Origin: Streptomyces katrae | Lineage (GTDB): Bacteria; Actinomycetota; Actinomycetes; Streptomycetales; Streptomycetaceae | Assembly: GCF_002028425.1 (NCBI RefSeq) | Contig: NZ_CP020042.1 | Location: 3,286,001 to 3,350,000, forward strand | Reading direction: 5' to 3' | DNA length: 64,000 nucleotides | Shown: positions 48,658 to 57,343 of the stretch, in pieces | Layout: each line of letters opens with the position of its first letter | Position numbering within the stretch: position 1 is the stretch's first letter | Translations under genes and position numbers: made by a program | Notes under the pieces: model-generated | What the model was told of the DNA's origin: nothing | Database searches by the model: none | What the model saw: only the letters and a program-made list of their open reading frames with translations

Positions 48658-50754
48658 TCACGCCGTGCCGCGCGCGGCCGCGCCCGCGTCGAACTCGCAC
48701 CACACCGCCTTGCCGTCGCCCCGGGACTCCACGCCCCAGTGCGTGGCCAGCGCGTCCACCAGCAGCAGCCCGCGCCCCGTGGTCGCCGCCTCGCCGGGGG
48801 TGCGCCGGCGCGGCCACACGCTGGAGCGGTCCTTGACCCACAGCCGGATCCGCCGCACCGGCTCCGGCAGCACCTCCATGGTCAGCACCGCCCCGCCGTC
48901 GGTGTGCAGCAGGGCGTTGACCAGCAGCTCCCCCGCCGCCAGCTCGACGTCGTCGGCCAGCTCGCCCATCCCCCAGTCCCGCAGGGCCTGCCGCAGGGCG
49001 TAGCGGGCCTCGGAGAGGCCCTCGGGGTCGGCCTGGTGGACATACTGGTGGATGCGGGGGGCGCGGTGCGTGCCCGGGTCGGGGGCGCGCCGCAGGACGA
49101 GCAGGGCGACGTCGTCGCCGGAGCCCCAGCGCTCCCAGAGCCGGTCGGAGAGGTGGTCGGCGAGCTCCCCGGGGCCCTGGGGCCCGCTGCGCACGGCGTG
49201 GGCCAGCGCGTCCATGCCGGCGGTGATGGTGGAGCCGGGCTCCTCGACGAGGCCGTCGGTGCACAGGACGAGCGTCTCGCCGGGCACCAGGTCCAGCCGG
49301 GTCTCGGGGTAGTCCTCCTCCCCGAAGGCCGAGGCCAGCCCCAGGGGCAGGCCGCCGCGGACGTTGGGCCAGCCGGTGCGCCCGTCCGTGTGCCGGATCA
49401 GCGGGCCGAGGTGGCCCGCGCGGACCGCCCGGACGCCTCCGGTCTCCAGGTCCACCTGTGCGTACATGCAGGTGGCGAAGCGTTCGGTGTCGAGTTCGGC
49501 GAGGAAGCGGGAGGCCCGGGCCAGGACGGTGGACGGCGGGTGCCCCTCGCCCGCGTAGGCGCGCAGGGCGATGCGCAGCTGGCCCATGATTGCGGCGGCG
49601 TGCGTGTCGTGGCCCTGTACGTCGCCGACCACGATCCCGACGCGGTCGCGGGGCAGGGAGATGACGTCGTACCAGTCTCCGCCGACCTCCCGTCCGCTCC
49701 ACGCGGAGTGGTAGCGGACGGCGATCTCCCCGCCGGTGATCTCGGGGATGCGGCGGGGGAGCATCGAGGCCTGCAGGCCGGTGGCGAACTCACGCTCCTG
49801 GTCGAAGAGCAGGGCCCGCTGGAGGGACTGGGCGACGATGCCCGCCAGGCCCAGGCACAGGTTCTGCTCCTCCGGGCTGAACTCGGTGCGCCGCCGGTAG
49901 AAGAGCACGAGCCCGCCGATGGCCCGGGCCTGGGCGATCAGCGGCAGGTAGGCGGCGGCGTCGAAGCGGATGCGGCGCAGGTAGTCGGCCAGCAGGGGGA
50001 ACTCGTCGGCGAGGGCGGTGAGCGAGGTGACGAAGCGGGCCTTGCGGGTGACCACGGCCTGCGACAGGGGCAGGGAGCCGTCCAGCCGGGTGAACTTCCG
50101 TTCGTCGAGGATCTCCAGGGATTCCCCGCTCAACGCGATGATCTTGATGGCGCCGTTCTCCACGAGCCCCAGGGCCAGCCCGTCCGCGCCGAGCCGTTCC
50201 AGGGCGCCCGCGCCGGTGAGGGCGGCCGTCACGTCGTCGACGGTCACGGCCCGTGACAGGGCCTCGGTGGTGCGCTGGACGATGGCCGCCTGCTGGATGC
50301 GGGCGTTCTCCAGTTTCCGCAGCACCGTCGCGTGGGCCAGCTCGGCGGTGGCGTCGCGGACGATGCCGACGATCCGCAGGGCCCTGCCGTCGGCGTCGCG
50401 CAGCACCCGGCCCTGGGTGTGCGTCCACTGGTCGCGGCCGTCGCGCCGGCGGACGGTGAAGTACGAGCCGTACGTCTCCCCGCCGCCGCCGAGCACCCCG
50501 TCCACGGTGTCCTGGAGGCGGGCCGAGTCGTCGGCCGGGATGCGCAGGCCGAGGCCCCGGGGGGTGTGGTCGAACTCCTCGGGCTCCAGGTCGAACACGG
50601 ACAGCCCGGCCTCGTCCAGGACGAGGGTGCCGCTGTCCAGGTCCCATTCGAAGCTGCCCATGCCGTTGAGCGCGAGCCGCTCCCCGGGGCCCGTCAGGGG
50701 CTGGGGCGCGCCCTGCCCCGCGCCGTCCCGCTCCGCCGCTGCCACCAGAGTCAC
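48658..50754 (-). CDS. PAS-GAF-SpoIIE phosphatase with C-terminal HATPase domain
   Basis: 698 residues from GTG 50754. In order: a PAS domain (about 25-140, GMGSFEWDLDSGTLVLDE), a GAF domain (about 160-310), the PP2C/SpoIIE phosphatase (about 330-545, with REVGGDWYDVI, GIVVGDVQGHD and LVLCTDGLVEEPG supplying the metal-binding Asp) and an RsbW/SpoIIAB-like HATPase_c (about 565-690, ELAAGELLVNALLHTDGG). Such proteins dephosphorylate anti-sigma-factor antagonists and also act on them as kinases in partner switching. Input is probably a small ligand or light/redox through PAS/GAF. Starts 5 nt after the preceding gene. Confidence 0.92.
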   Translation of the reverse strand: MTLVAAAERDGAGQGAPQPLTGPGERLALNGMGSFEWDLDSGTLVLDEAGLSVFDLEPEEFDHTPRGLGLRIPADDSARLQDTVDGVLGGGGETYGSYFTVRRRDGRDQWTHTQGRVLRDADGRALRIVGIVRDATAELAHATVLRKLENARIQQAAIVQRTTEALSRAVTVDDVTAALTGAGALERLGADGLALGLVENGAIKIIALSGESLEILDERKFTRLDGSLPLSQAVVTRKARFVTSLTALADEFPLLADYLRRIRFDAAAYLPLIAQARAIGGLVLFYRRRTEFSPEEQNLCLGLAGIVAQSLQRALLFDQEREFATGLQASMLPRRIPEITGGEIAVRYHSAWSGREVGGDWYDVISLPRDRVGIVVGDVQGHDTHAAAIMGQLRIALRAYAGEGHPPSTVLARASRFLAELDTERFATCMYAQVDLETGGVRAVRAGHLGPLIRHTDGRTGWPNVRGGLPLGLASAFGEEDYPETRLDLVPGETLVLCTDGLVEEPGSTITAGMDALAHAVRSGPQGPGELADHLSDRLWERWGSGDDVALLVLRRAPDPGTHRAPRIHQYVHQADPEGLSEARYALRQALRDWGMGELADDVELAAGELLVNALLHTDGGAVLTMEVLPEPVRRIRLWVKDRSSVWPRRRTPGEAATTGRGLLLVDALATHWGVESRGDGKAVWCEFDAGAAARGTA

Positions 50755-50759
50755 ACCAC

Positions 50760-51113
50760 CTAACGGCCGGGCCAGCACGGCTGCGAGATCAGCCGCTCCC
50801 ACTCCTCGTCAGGATGCCCCGGAAGGGTGCGCCCGGCCTCCCGCCAGCGTTGGACGAGGGAGAGGTAGATCTGCGCCGGGTCCCCGGCCCCCGCCCCGGC
50901 CGGCCCGTACGGGCCGGTCCCGCGGAAGGGGGTCGCGGCGTACGGGCCGGAGCCGTGCCGGCCTGGGCCGTACGTCCCGTGCTGCCCTCCCCCGTACGCT
51001 CCGTGCTGCCCCTGCCCGTACGGCTTGCCCGTGGCCGCCGGCGGGGGCTGTTCGCCCCGGCTGGCGGGAATGCGCACCCAGCCACGGCCGCCCTGTGCTC
51101 GCTCCGCGCTCAT
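50760..51113 (-). CDS. Gly/Tyr/His-rich small protein upstream of the SpoIIE phosphatase
   Basis: 117 residues. Central low-complexity region of imperfect repeats (PYGQGQHGAYGGGQHGTYGPGRHG) and a C-terminal ordered part (QIYLSLVQRWREAGRTLPGHPDEEWERLISQPCWPGR). Ends 5 nt before the phosphatase start, so the two are co-translated and may act together. The Tyr/His/Gly repeat is a prion- or phase-separation-like composition. Function unknown. Confidence 0.75.
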   Translation of the reverse strand: MSAERAQGGRGWVRIPASRGEQPPPAATGKPYGQGQHGAYGGGQHGTYGPGRHGSGPYAATPFRGTGPYGPAGAGAGDPAQIYLSLVQRWREAGRTLPGHPDEEWERLISQPCWPGR

Positions 51114-51136
51114 CGCGGACCCCTCTCAGGTGGATC

Positions 51137-52423
51137 TCAGCGTAGATACGTCTCCGGACGTCCGGCGGACGCCCGGACCGGCCGGACCCCGCCGGCCCGG
51201 CCCGGCAGGGGACCCCGCGCGCCGAGGCGTTTGCGGACTCCCTTCACCAGTCTCCCCGCCGTGAAGCCCGCGCCGTGCACGAATCGCATGGAAGGTCCGA
51301 ATGAGGGAGCCGTCAGCAGCCCCGCGAAGAACAGTCCCGGCCAGGACGACTCGAAACCGGGGCTCAGCTCGGGGGTGTCCCCCTCGCCCACGGTCGCCAG
51401 CGCGGCCCGCAGGCCCGCGTCGAGGAGGTGCAGCCGGCCCAGCCGCGGGGTGAAGCCGGTGGCGGCGATGACGTGCGCGGTGTCCAGGACGACGGACTCC
51501 CCCGCGGCCGTGGTCAGCCCGAGCCGGGTCCGGCCGCCCACCGCCACCGCCCGGTGCAGCCGGTGCCCCATGAGCGCGGGCACCCTCCCCTCGAAGCGGT
51601 CCCGCAGCCACCACGCCCCGGCCGGCCCCAGGGCCGTGGCGGCGATCCGCTCCCGCGTCGGCGCGGGCAGCCCCCGCACGGCCCAGGGCAGCTCCGACCA
51701 CACCCAGCTCCGCCAGCCGGTGCCGAGCCCGCTGTGCGGGTCGCGCAGGGCCCGCAGCACGGGCCGCCGGAGGGGCTGCGGGACGGGGTTCCAGTTCAGC
51801 CGGGACCGGCGGGCCACCAGGCAGGGCCGGGCCCCCGACTCGGCCAGCAGGGCGGCGGTCTCCAGCGCGGCCTGCCCGGCGCCGAGGACGGCGACCTCCT
51901 GCCCGGCGAACCGGGACAGGTCGCGGTGGCCGCTGCTGTGCGAGTAGTGGGCCGGGGGCAGGTCGCGCAGCGCCCGGGGGTAGTGGGTGAACGGCATCAC
52001 CCCGACGGCCAGGGCCACCGTGCGGGCGAGCAGCGGCGGGCCCTCGGCGGTGCTGACGCGGAAGCCGTCGCCCTCGGGGGCGACCTCGGTGACGGTGACC
52101 TCCTCCACCTCGGGCAGGCCGGCGTGGCGGGCGAACCAGAGCCCGTAGGCGCTGAAGGTGCCGATCGGCAGCGGGCTGCCGTGCTCCGCGACGAGGCTCC
52201 GGGTGGCGCAGTACTCGGCGAGGGTGTAGCGGCCGCCGGGGGCGGAGAGGCTGGAGGACCAGGGCTCGGACTTGAGGTACATGCCCTCGGGCATGTGGTC
52301 CCGCCAGGAGGCCATGGGCCGGCCCAGCACCCGTACGCCGAGCCCGGCCGCCGCCGCGTGCGCGGCGATCGACAGCCCGTACGGGCCCGCGCCGACCACC
52401 ACGAGATCGTCCATCCGCCTCAC
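51137..52423 (-). CDS. FAD/NAD(P)-binding flavoprotein monooxygenase-like
   Basis: 428 residues. N-terminal Rossmann site DLVVVGAGPYGLSIAAHAAAAG, second dinucleotide site VAVLGAGQAALETAALLAESG and the ATGFTPR motif near the C-terminus are those of class B flavoprotein monooxygenases (lysine/ornithine N-hydroxylase or FMO-like). PEGMYLKSEPWSSSL is typical of the small actinobacterial group. It may oxidise an amine or sulfur group. Position next to the ATP-grasp gene suggests a shared small-molecule pathway, but a 258-bp repetitive gap separates them. Confidence 0.87.
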   Translation of the reverse strand: MRRMDDLVVVGAGPYGLSIAAHAAAAGLGVRVLGRPMASWRDHMPEGMYLKSEPWSSSLSAPGGRYTLAEYCATRSLVAEHGSPLPIGTFSAYGLWFARHAGLPEVEEVTVTEVAPEGDGFRVSTAEGPPLLARTVALAVGVMPFTHYPRALRDLPPAHYSHSSGHRDLSRFAGQEVAVLGAGQAALETAALLAESGARPCLVARRSRLNWNPVPQPLRRPVLRALRDPHSGLGTGWRSWVWSELPWAVRGLPAPTRERIAATALGPAGAWWLRDRFEGRVPALMGHRLHRAVAVGGRTRLGLTTAAGESVVLDTAHVIAATGFTPRLGRLHLLDAGLRAALATVGEGDTPELSPGFESSWPGLFFAGLLTAPSFGPSMRFVHGAGFTAGRLVKGVRKRLGARGPLPGRAGGVRPVRASAGRPETYLR

Positions 52424-52476
52424 GGCCGCTCCTCTTCCTCCAGCACGACCACCGCCACGCCACCGCGTGACGGCCC

Positions 52477-52686
52477 GTCACCAGGTCACCGGGGCACCGT
52501 CACCCCGGCGTCACCACGCCACCCCGGAGCCCGCGCGGCCGGTCACCGGTCACCTGCCGCCCGGTCACCCGTCACCCGGTCACCCGGTCACCTGCCGCCC
52601 GGCCCGGTCACCAGTCACCAGTCACCAGTCGCCCCGGCCACCCGTCACCTGCCGCCCGTCGCCGGGCCACCCGTGGCCCGGTCACC
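52477..52686. repeat. GTCACC repeat cluster
   Basis: Fifteen copies of GTCACC in 210 bp, in irregular units such as CCGGTCACC, CCGTCACC and CAGTCACC, interleaved with CTGCCGCCCG. Lies between the ATP-grasp and flavoprotein genes; the last copy overlaps the ATP-grasp stop. Confidence 0.9.
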
Positions 52687-54397
52687 GCGACACCAGCTCG
52701 TCCGGTTCCGCCGACGCCTCCGGGGAGCCCGGGGGTGCGGGCACCCCCGGCGCGCCCTGGCAGGTCACCGCCGGGCCGGCCTCCGCGAGGCCGTCCCCGC
52801 CCGCCCGCTCGCCGCCGCGCTGGCGCGGGGCCCGCACCGCCCGGACGGTGCGCCGCCCCTGCGCCGGGACCCCGCGCAGGAGGCGCGCCCCCTTGCCCAG
52901 GCCGCGCCCCAGGAAGGCGCAGAGCATCGCCAGGAACGGCCCGGGGTCGTCGGCGGCGAACCAGGCCGCCTCCACCCGCCCCCGCTCCCCGTCCTCCGCC
53001 ACCCGTAGGGCCCCGGGCCCCGCGGAACCGGACGCCATACCGGCACCAGCGGCACCACCGGCACCATCAGCACCCCAAGGACCCGAAGGTCCCGAGAGAC
53101 CCGGACTCGAAGGACCCGCCGGACTCGACGGCCCCGGATCCGAAACACCGGAAAGCCCCGAAACACCCGGCCCCGGAACGACACCCGCCCCCGGGACACC
53201 CGAACCGTCCGCACCCGAACCCCGAGCCCCCGCAGCCCCCGCAGCCCCCGGACCACCACCCACCCCGCCGGCAGCGGCCCCGGACGCGCCCCCGGCACCA
53301 CCGCCGCCCCGCAGCCGCAGCCGCGGCAGGGAGTGCCCGCGCACCGCCGCCAGCAGGGCGTAGTTCTCCGCCACGAAGACCCGCCCCGGACCACCCGCGG
53401 GCTCCGGCACCCGTTGCCCCGTCAGGTCCAGGTACATCGCCTGGACCACGTCCAGCCCCGCGTCGTCCGCGAACAGCCTGAACTGCGCCCCCGGCCTCGG
53501 GTTGAAGTCCACCAGCCGCACCGCACCCCGCTCGTCGCGGCGGAAGTCGAGGTCCAGGATCCCCTGGTAGCCGAGCCGTTCGGCGAGCCGCAGCCCCGAC
53601 TCCTCCACCGCCGGGTCGGCCAGCCACCGCCCCACCGCAGTCAGCCCCGCCCGGACCGGCCACGCCAGTTCCTTGCGGCCCGACCCGGCCAGCAGCGGCC
53701 GCCCGCCCCGGCCGAAGGCCCCGTGGAAGAACCAGTCGGTGTCGGGCCCCGCGGGCAGGAAGCGCTGGAGCAGCAGCGGGCTCCCGGCCTCGGCGGAGCG
53801 CTCGTACAGCTCCCGCGCCCCGGCGGCGCTGTCCACCAGCGTGGTGCTGCGCAGCCCGCTCCCGGCGGGCAGCAGCCAGGGCCGGCTCCACTTGGCCACC
53901 ACCGGCAGCCCCAGTGCCCACGCGGCCCCGGCCGCCTCGCCCCCGCTCTGCGGGATCACGGTCTCCGGGTGCGGGACGTCCCAGCGGGCGCACAGCCGCG
54001 ACAGCTCCGCCTTGTCCGCCACCCGGGCGGGCAGGTCGTCCGGCTGATGGGGGATCCGGAAACGGCCCGTCAGCATCGGGGCCACGCGCGAGACCGCGAT
54101 GGCGCTCAGGTCGTCCATGGCGACGAGCACGGCGGGCCGGCCGATCCGCTCCGAGACCCCGACGAGGCATTCCAGGAGCGCTTCGGGCGCCTCCGGGTCC
54201 ACTCCGCCGGCCGGTCCGGGATGCGTGGCGTGCAGGTACCGCGAGCGGCTCACGGGACCTCCTCCGGCTTCGACGACGGCATGGACCTCCACGCCCTGGC
54301 GGCCGAGGGATCTGACGGCGCCGAGGGTTCCGTGGTGGAACGGATTGCGATCGAGTCTGAGCAGAACTGCGGGCACATGGCCGTCGAACGCGTACAT
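52682..54397 (-). CDS. ATP-grasp ligase with a collagen-like Gly-rich insertion
   Basis: 571 residues. The ATP-grasp core spans residues 8-355: PAVLLRLDRNPFHHGTLGAVRSLG, ARVADKAELSRLCARWDVPHPETVIP, LPVVAKWSRPWLLPAG and the metal-binding DLDFRRDERGAVRLVDFNPRPGAQFR. It resembles carboxylate-amine ligases (D-Ala-D-Ala or carbamoyl-phosphate type). About residues 365-455 are an almost pure Gly/Ala/Ser/Pro region, after which a helical part (AAWFAADDPGPFLAMLCAFL) follows. The insertion is in frame. At the left end of the exopolysaccharide locus; may add an amino acid to a sugar or lipid. ATG 54397 lacks a strong ribosome site. Confidence 0.88.
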   Translation of the reverse strand: MYAFDGHVPAVLLRLDRNPFHHGTLGAVRSLGRQGVEVHAVVEAGGGPVSRSRYLHATHPGPAGGVDPEAPEALLECLVGVSERIGRPAVLVAMDDLSAIAVSRVAPMLTGRFRIPHQPDDLPARVADKAELSRLCARWDVPHPETVIPQSGGEAAGAAWALGLPVVAKWSRPWLLPAGSGLRSTTLVDSAAGARELYERSAEAGSPLLLQRFLPAGPDTDWFFHGAFGRGGRPLLAGSGRKELAWPVRAGLTAVGRWLADPAVEESGLRLAERLGYQGILDLDFRRDERGAVRLVDFNPRPGAQFRLFADDAGLDVVQAMYLDLTGQRVPEPAGGPGRVFVAENYALLAAVRGHSLPRLRLRGGGGAGGASGAAAGGVGGGPGAAGAAGARGSGADGSGVPGAGVVPGPGVSGLSGVSDPGPSSPAGPSSPGLSGPSGPWGADGAGGAAGAGMASGSAGPGALRVAEDGERGRVEAAWFAADDPGPFLAMLCAFLGRGLGKGARLLRGVPAQGRRTVRAVRAPRQRGGERAGGDGLAEAGPAVTCQGAPGVPAPPGSPEASAEPDELVSR

Positions 54398-54545
54398 ACA
54401 AACGGACTTTCACCTAGTCGGACCAAGCGGGAGAGATGCGCAGCTGCGAATGGCCTAGGAAGCGGCCACCGGACAGGCCGTTCGTCAGATGTGATGTCTA
54501 ACGTCTTGGGCAAGCACACCGGTTCGGCAGAGCTCGGGAGACGAC

Positions 54546-56195
54546 ATGGCCAGACCACACCACCGCCTGGTGAGCACCTGCGTCGGTACGGTCACGGCCG
54601 GGCTGCTCGCCACCGGCGCCGCGCTCGCGGCGCCGGACGACGATCCTGCCCAGGGTTCCGACACCGCCTTCGGCGCCTATCTCGACTACGGGCGAGCCGG
54701 CATCGCCCGCATCCCCTACCTGTCGCGCTGGCTGGGCGGCCGCGAGATCCGGGTCGGGCACACCTATCTGCCCGGCGACTCCTGGGCCGGCATCGAGGGC
54801 CGCGTCCCGTTCCTGGAGGACTGGGCGCAGTGGCGCCGGGCCGAGGACGACCGGATGTTCGTCCTCAACGTGCCCATGCAGGCGCGCAACGAGGGCCGGG
54901 TGCCCGACTGGCAGGTGACCCAGCTGATCCGGGCGGGCGCGCAGGGCGAGTACGACCGGCACTTCCGGAAGCTGGCCGAGCGGCTGGTGGAGCTGGGCGT
55001 CCCGGACACGGTGATCGTGCTCGGCTGGGAGATGAACGGCACCACGTACACCCACCGCTGCGGTCCCGACCCGGAACACTGGAAGGCGTACTGGAACCGC
55101 GTCGTCAACACGATGCGCTCCGTCCCCGGACAGCGGTTCAAGTTCGATTTCACCCCCAACCGGGGAACCGACGCGATCCCGTGGACCGCGTGCTACCCGG
55201 GCGACGAGGTGGTCGACGTCATCGGCATGGATTCGTACGACCAGGGGCCCGGCCGGACCTTCGACGACCACGTCAAGCAGCCGTACGGGCTCCAGCAGCA
55301 CGTCGACTTCGCGAAAGCACACGGCAAGCGGATCTCGTACCCGGAGTGGGGGCTGTTCCGCAACGGGGACAACCCGGAATACGTACGGCGCATGCTCCAG
55401 TGGATCGACCAGCACCACCCGCTCTACCACACCATCACCGACTACTGCCCGCACGGCGTCTGGCAGTGCAAGCAGAACCCGCAGTCCTCCAAGGTCTTCC
55501 GGGACGCCCTGACCGACCAGGGACCGGTGGTGGTCCCGACCCCGGTGGTCCCCACGCCCGTCGTCCCCACCCCGGTGATCCCGACCCCCGTCGTACCCAC
55601 CCCCGTCGTACCCACGCCGGTCGTCCCCACGCCGGTCGTCCCCACGCCGGTCGTCCCCACCCCGCAGATCCCCACCCCGCAGATCCCCACCCCGCAGGTC
55701 CCCACGCCCCAGATCCCCACCCCGCAGATCCCGACCCCGCAGGTCCCCACTCCCCAGGTCCCCACGCCGCCCGCGCCCACACCGGACGCATCCGCTCCGG
55801 CCCCCGAGCCCACCCCCACTCCCACACCCACCCCGACCCCCGTACGCCCGGAACCCGAGGTCTCCGTCCCGCCCGTGGTCCCGCCGGTGCCCACCCCCGA
55901 GGCGTCCCCGACCCCGACCCCCACCCCCACCCCCACACCGACGCCGACCCCGGTCGCACCCGAGCCCCAGCCCCTGCCCACCCGGCCGGCTCCGTCCGCG
56001 TCCCAGCCCCCGAAGCCACTGCCCAAGCCGCAGCCCAAGCCCGAACCGAAGCCGCAGCCCCAGCAGCCCGTCAACAGCAAGCAGTGGTGCCTGCCGCTCG
56101 ACTTCGGCGACTGGTTCTCGAAGCTGATGGGCAAGCGGTCGCTCTGCATCACCTTCGGCGGCTGGGTTGGGGACTCCGGGTTCTGGCCCTTCTAG
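54546..56195 (+). CDS. Secreted GH26-like glycoside hydrolase with Pro/Thr-rich stalk
   Basis: 549 residues. Signal peptide (about 1-29), catalytic domain to about residue 325 and a Pro-rich stalk (about 327-505), ending in a conserved-looking tail (WCLPLDFGDWFSKLMGKRS...) with two Cys. Catalytic residues are probably Glu162 in GWEMNG (acid/base) and Glu267 in YPEWGLF (nucleophile), the GH26 (beta-mannanase) pattern. The stalk has PTPVV and PTPQI units, then TPTP and KPQP units. It is the only plus-strand gene in the locus, so it may trim the exopolysaccharide. The TP-rich stalk is a likely O-mannosylation target. Confidence 0.88.
   Translation: MARPHHRLVSTCVGTVTAGLLATGAALAAPDDDPAQGSDTAFGAYLDYGRAGIARIPYLSRWLGGREIRVGHTYLPGDSWAGIEGRVPFLEDWAQWRRAEDDRMFVLNVPMQARNEGRVPDWQVTQLIRAGAQGEYDRHFRKLAERLVELGVPDTVIVLGWEMNGTTYTHRCGPDPEHWKAYWNRVVNTMRSVPGQRFKFDFTPNRGTDAIPWTACYPGDEVVDVIGMDSYDQGPGRTFDDHVKQPYGLQQHVDFAKAHGKRISYPEWGLFRNGDNPEYVRRMLQWIDQHHPLYHTITDYCPHGVWQCKQNPQSSKVFRDALTDQGPVVVPTPVVPTPVVPTPVIPTPVVPTPVVPTPVVPTPVVPTPVVPTPQIPTPQIPTPQVPTPQIPTPQIPTPQVPTPQVPTPPAPTPDASAPAPEPTPTPTPTPTPVRPEPEVSVPPVVPPVPTPEASPTPTPTPTPTPTPTPVAPEPQPLPTRPAPSASQPPKPLPKPQPKPEPKPQPQQPVNSKQWCLPLDFGDWFSKLMGKRSLCITFGGWVGDSGFWPF
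55526..55775 (+). repeat. Repeats encoding PTPVV/PTPQI units
   Basis: A run of about sixteen 15-bp units, each encoding P-T-P-x-x with x-x mainly Val-Val, Val-Ile, Gln-Ile or Gln-Val, in the stalk of the GH26-like protein. Units differ mainly at third positions (CCC/CCG/CCA, GTC/GTA), so they are maintained as protein repeats. Confidence 0.85.
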
Positions 56196-56200
56196 CCGGG

Positions 56201-57343
56201 TCATCGCACCCGCAGTTCGTTCAGCCGCGCCCGCCAGTCCCGGGCGGCCGGCAGGGCCTCGCGCAGCGCCCCCACCGCCCGCTCGCGCCCCGTGACCTGC
56301 GACTCGTGCAGTCGCAGCAGGGGCGCGAGCGCGTGCGTGGCCATCAGCAGGCGCTGGTTGACGACCGTCTCCGGACGCCAGTGGTTCTTGTACGGCTCGT
56401 TGCCGCGCAGGAAGCTCACCACCGCCCGGCCCTCCTCCAGCGCCCGCCCGGCCTCGTAGCGCAGCAGCAGCGTCGCCACGTCCACCTTCCGCTCGCGCAG
56501 CCCCGGGTCCGCCCCGTACAGGTAGCCGCCGCTCAGCGCGGCGGACAGCAGGGTGACGTTGGCCGCCACCACGTTCCCGTCCAGCCGGAACTCCGTCAGC
56601 CGGCCCTCCCCCGCCCGCACCATCCGCCGGGTGGCCCGGGTCAGGTGCTCGGCGAAGCGGGGCCTGAGGTGCTCCGGGGTCACCCCGCGGCCGCGCCACT
56701 GCTTCTCGTGCAGCCGCAGCAGGGTCCGTACGGCCTGCGGCACCTCCTGCTCGGTGACCTCGTGTTCCTCGATCCCGGCGGCGTCGGTCTTGCGCAGCTT
56801 GGCCCGCACCCGCTGGGCGCCGGAGGCCGGCATCCGCTTGACGAGCTGGTCGAAGGGGAGGGCGGGCAGCTCCATGCAGGTGGAGTCGGTCAGCCTGCTG
56901 GACACCCCCGGCCAGGCGTCGAACACGGCTTCGGCGGCGGCCCCGGGCCGTACCTCGCGCAGGTCGACCACGGCCCTGCGGGCGGCCCGGTGCAGCCCCT
57001 GCGCCAGGGCGGGCACGACCTGCCCGGCGTGCTCCCGCGACACGAGCACGTCGAAGTAGTCGGTGATCGGCCCGCCCAGCGGCACCAGCCGCGGCAGCGG
57101 CCGGTGTACGAGCATCAGCGCGGCCGCCCCGACCAGTTCCTCGCCCCGCCGCACGAGCAGGATCCGCAGCCGCCCGTCCTTGCCGTACGACAGCCACCAC
57201 GAGTGCAGCCAGGCGTGGCTCTGGAAGGGGGTGGCGGTGGGACACGCCCGGACGAGCCGGTTCCAGGCCTCCTCCAGCGCCGCGAACTGCCGGGAGTCCC
57301 GGCACAGCGTCACCGTCAGAGCCCCGGTGGAGCCCTGCGTCAT
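56201..57343 (-). CDS. GNAT/CelD-BcsL-like acyltransferase
   Basis: 380 residues from ATG 57343, which overlaps the Wzz-like stop in ATGA. It is the double-GNAT type found in polysaccharide clusters: an N-terminal half (FAALEEAWNRLVRACPTATPFQSHAWLHSWW) and a C-terminal acetyl-CoA domain (EFRLDGNVVAANVTLL...YGADPGLRERKVDVATLLLRYEAGRAL...FLRGNEPYKNHW). It probably acylates the exopolysaccharide or an intermediate. Last gene of the minus-strand operon; its stop lies 6 bp after the convergent GH26-like stop. Confidence 0.87.
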   Translation of the reverse strand: MTQGSTGALTVTLCRDSRQFAALEEAWNRLVRACPTATPFQSHAWLHSWWLSYGKDGRLRILLVRRGEELVGAAALMLVHRPLPRLVPLGGPITDYFDVLVSREHAGQVVPALAQGLHRAARRAVVDLREVRPGAAAEAVFDAWPGVSSRLTDSTCMELPALPFDQLVKRMPASGAQRVRAKLRKTDAAGIEEHEVTEQEVPQAVRTLLRLHEKQWRGRGVTPEHLRPRFAEHLTRATRRMVRAGEGRLTEFRLDGNVVAANVTLLSAALSGGYLYGADPGLRERKVDVATLLLRYEAGRALEEGRAVVSFLRGNEPYKNHWRPETVVNQRLLMATHALAPLLRLHESQVTGRERAVGALREALPAARDWRARLNELRVR

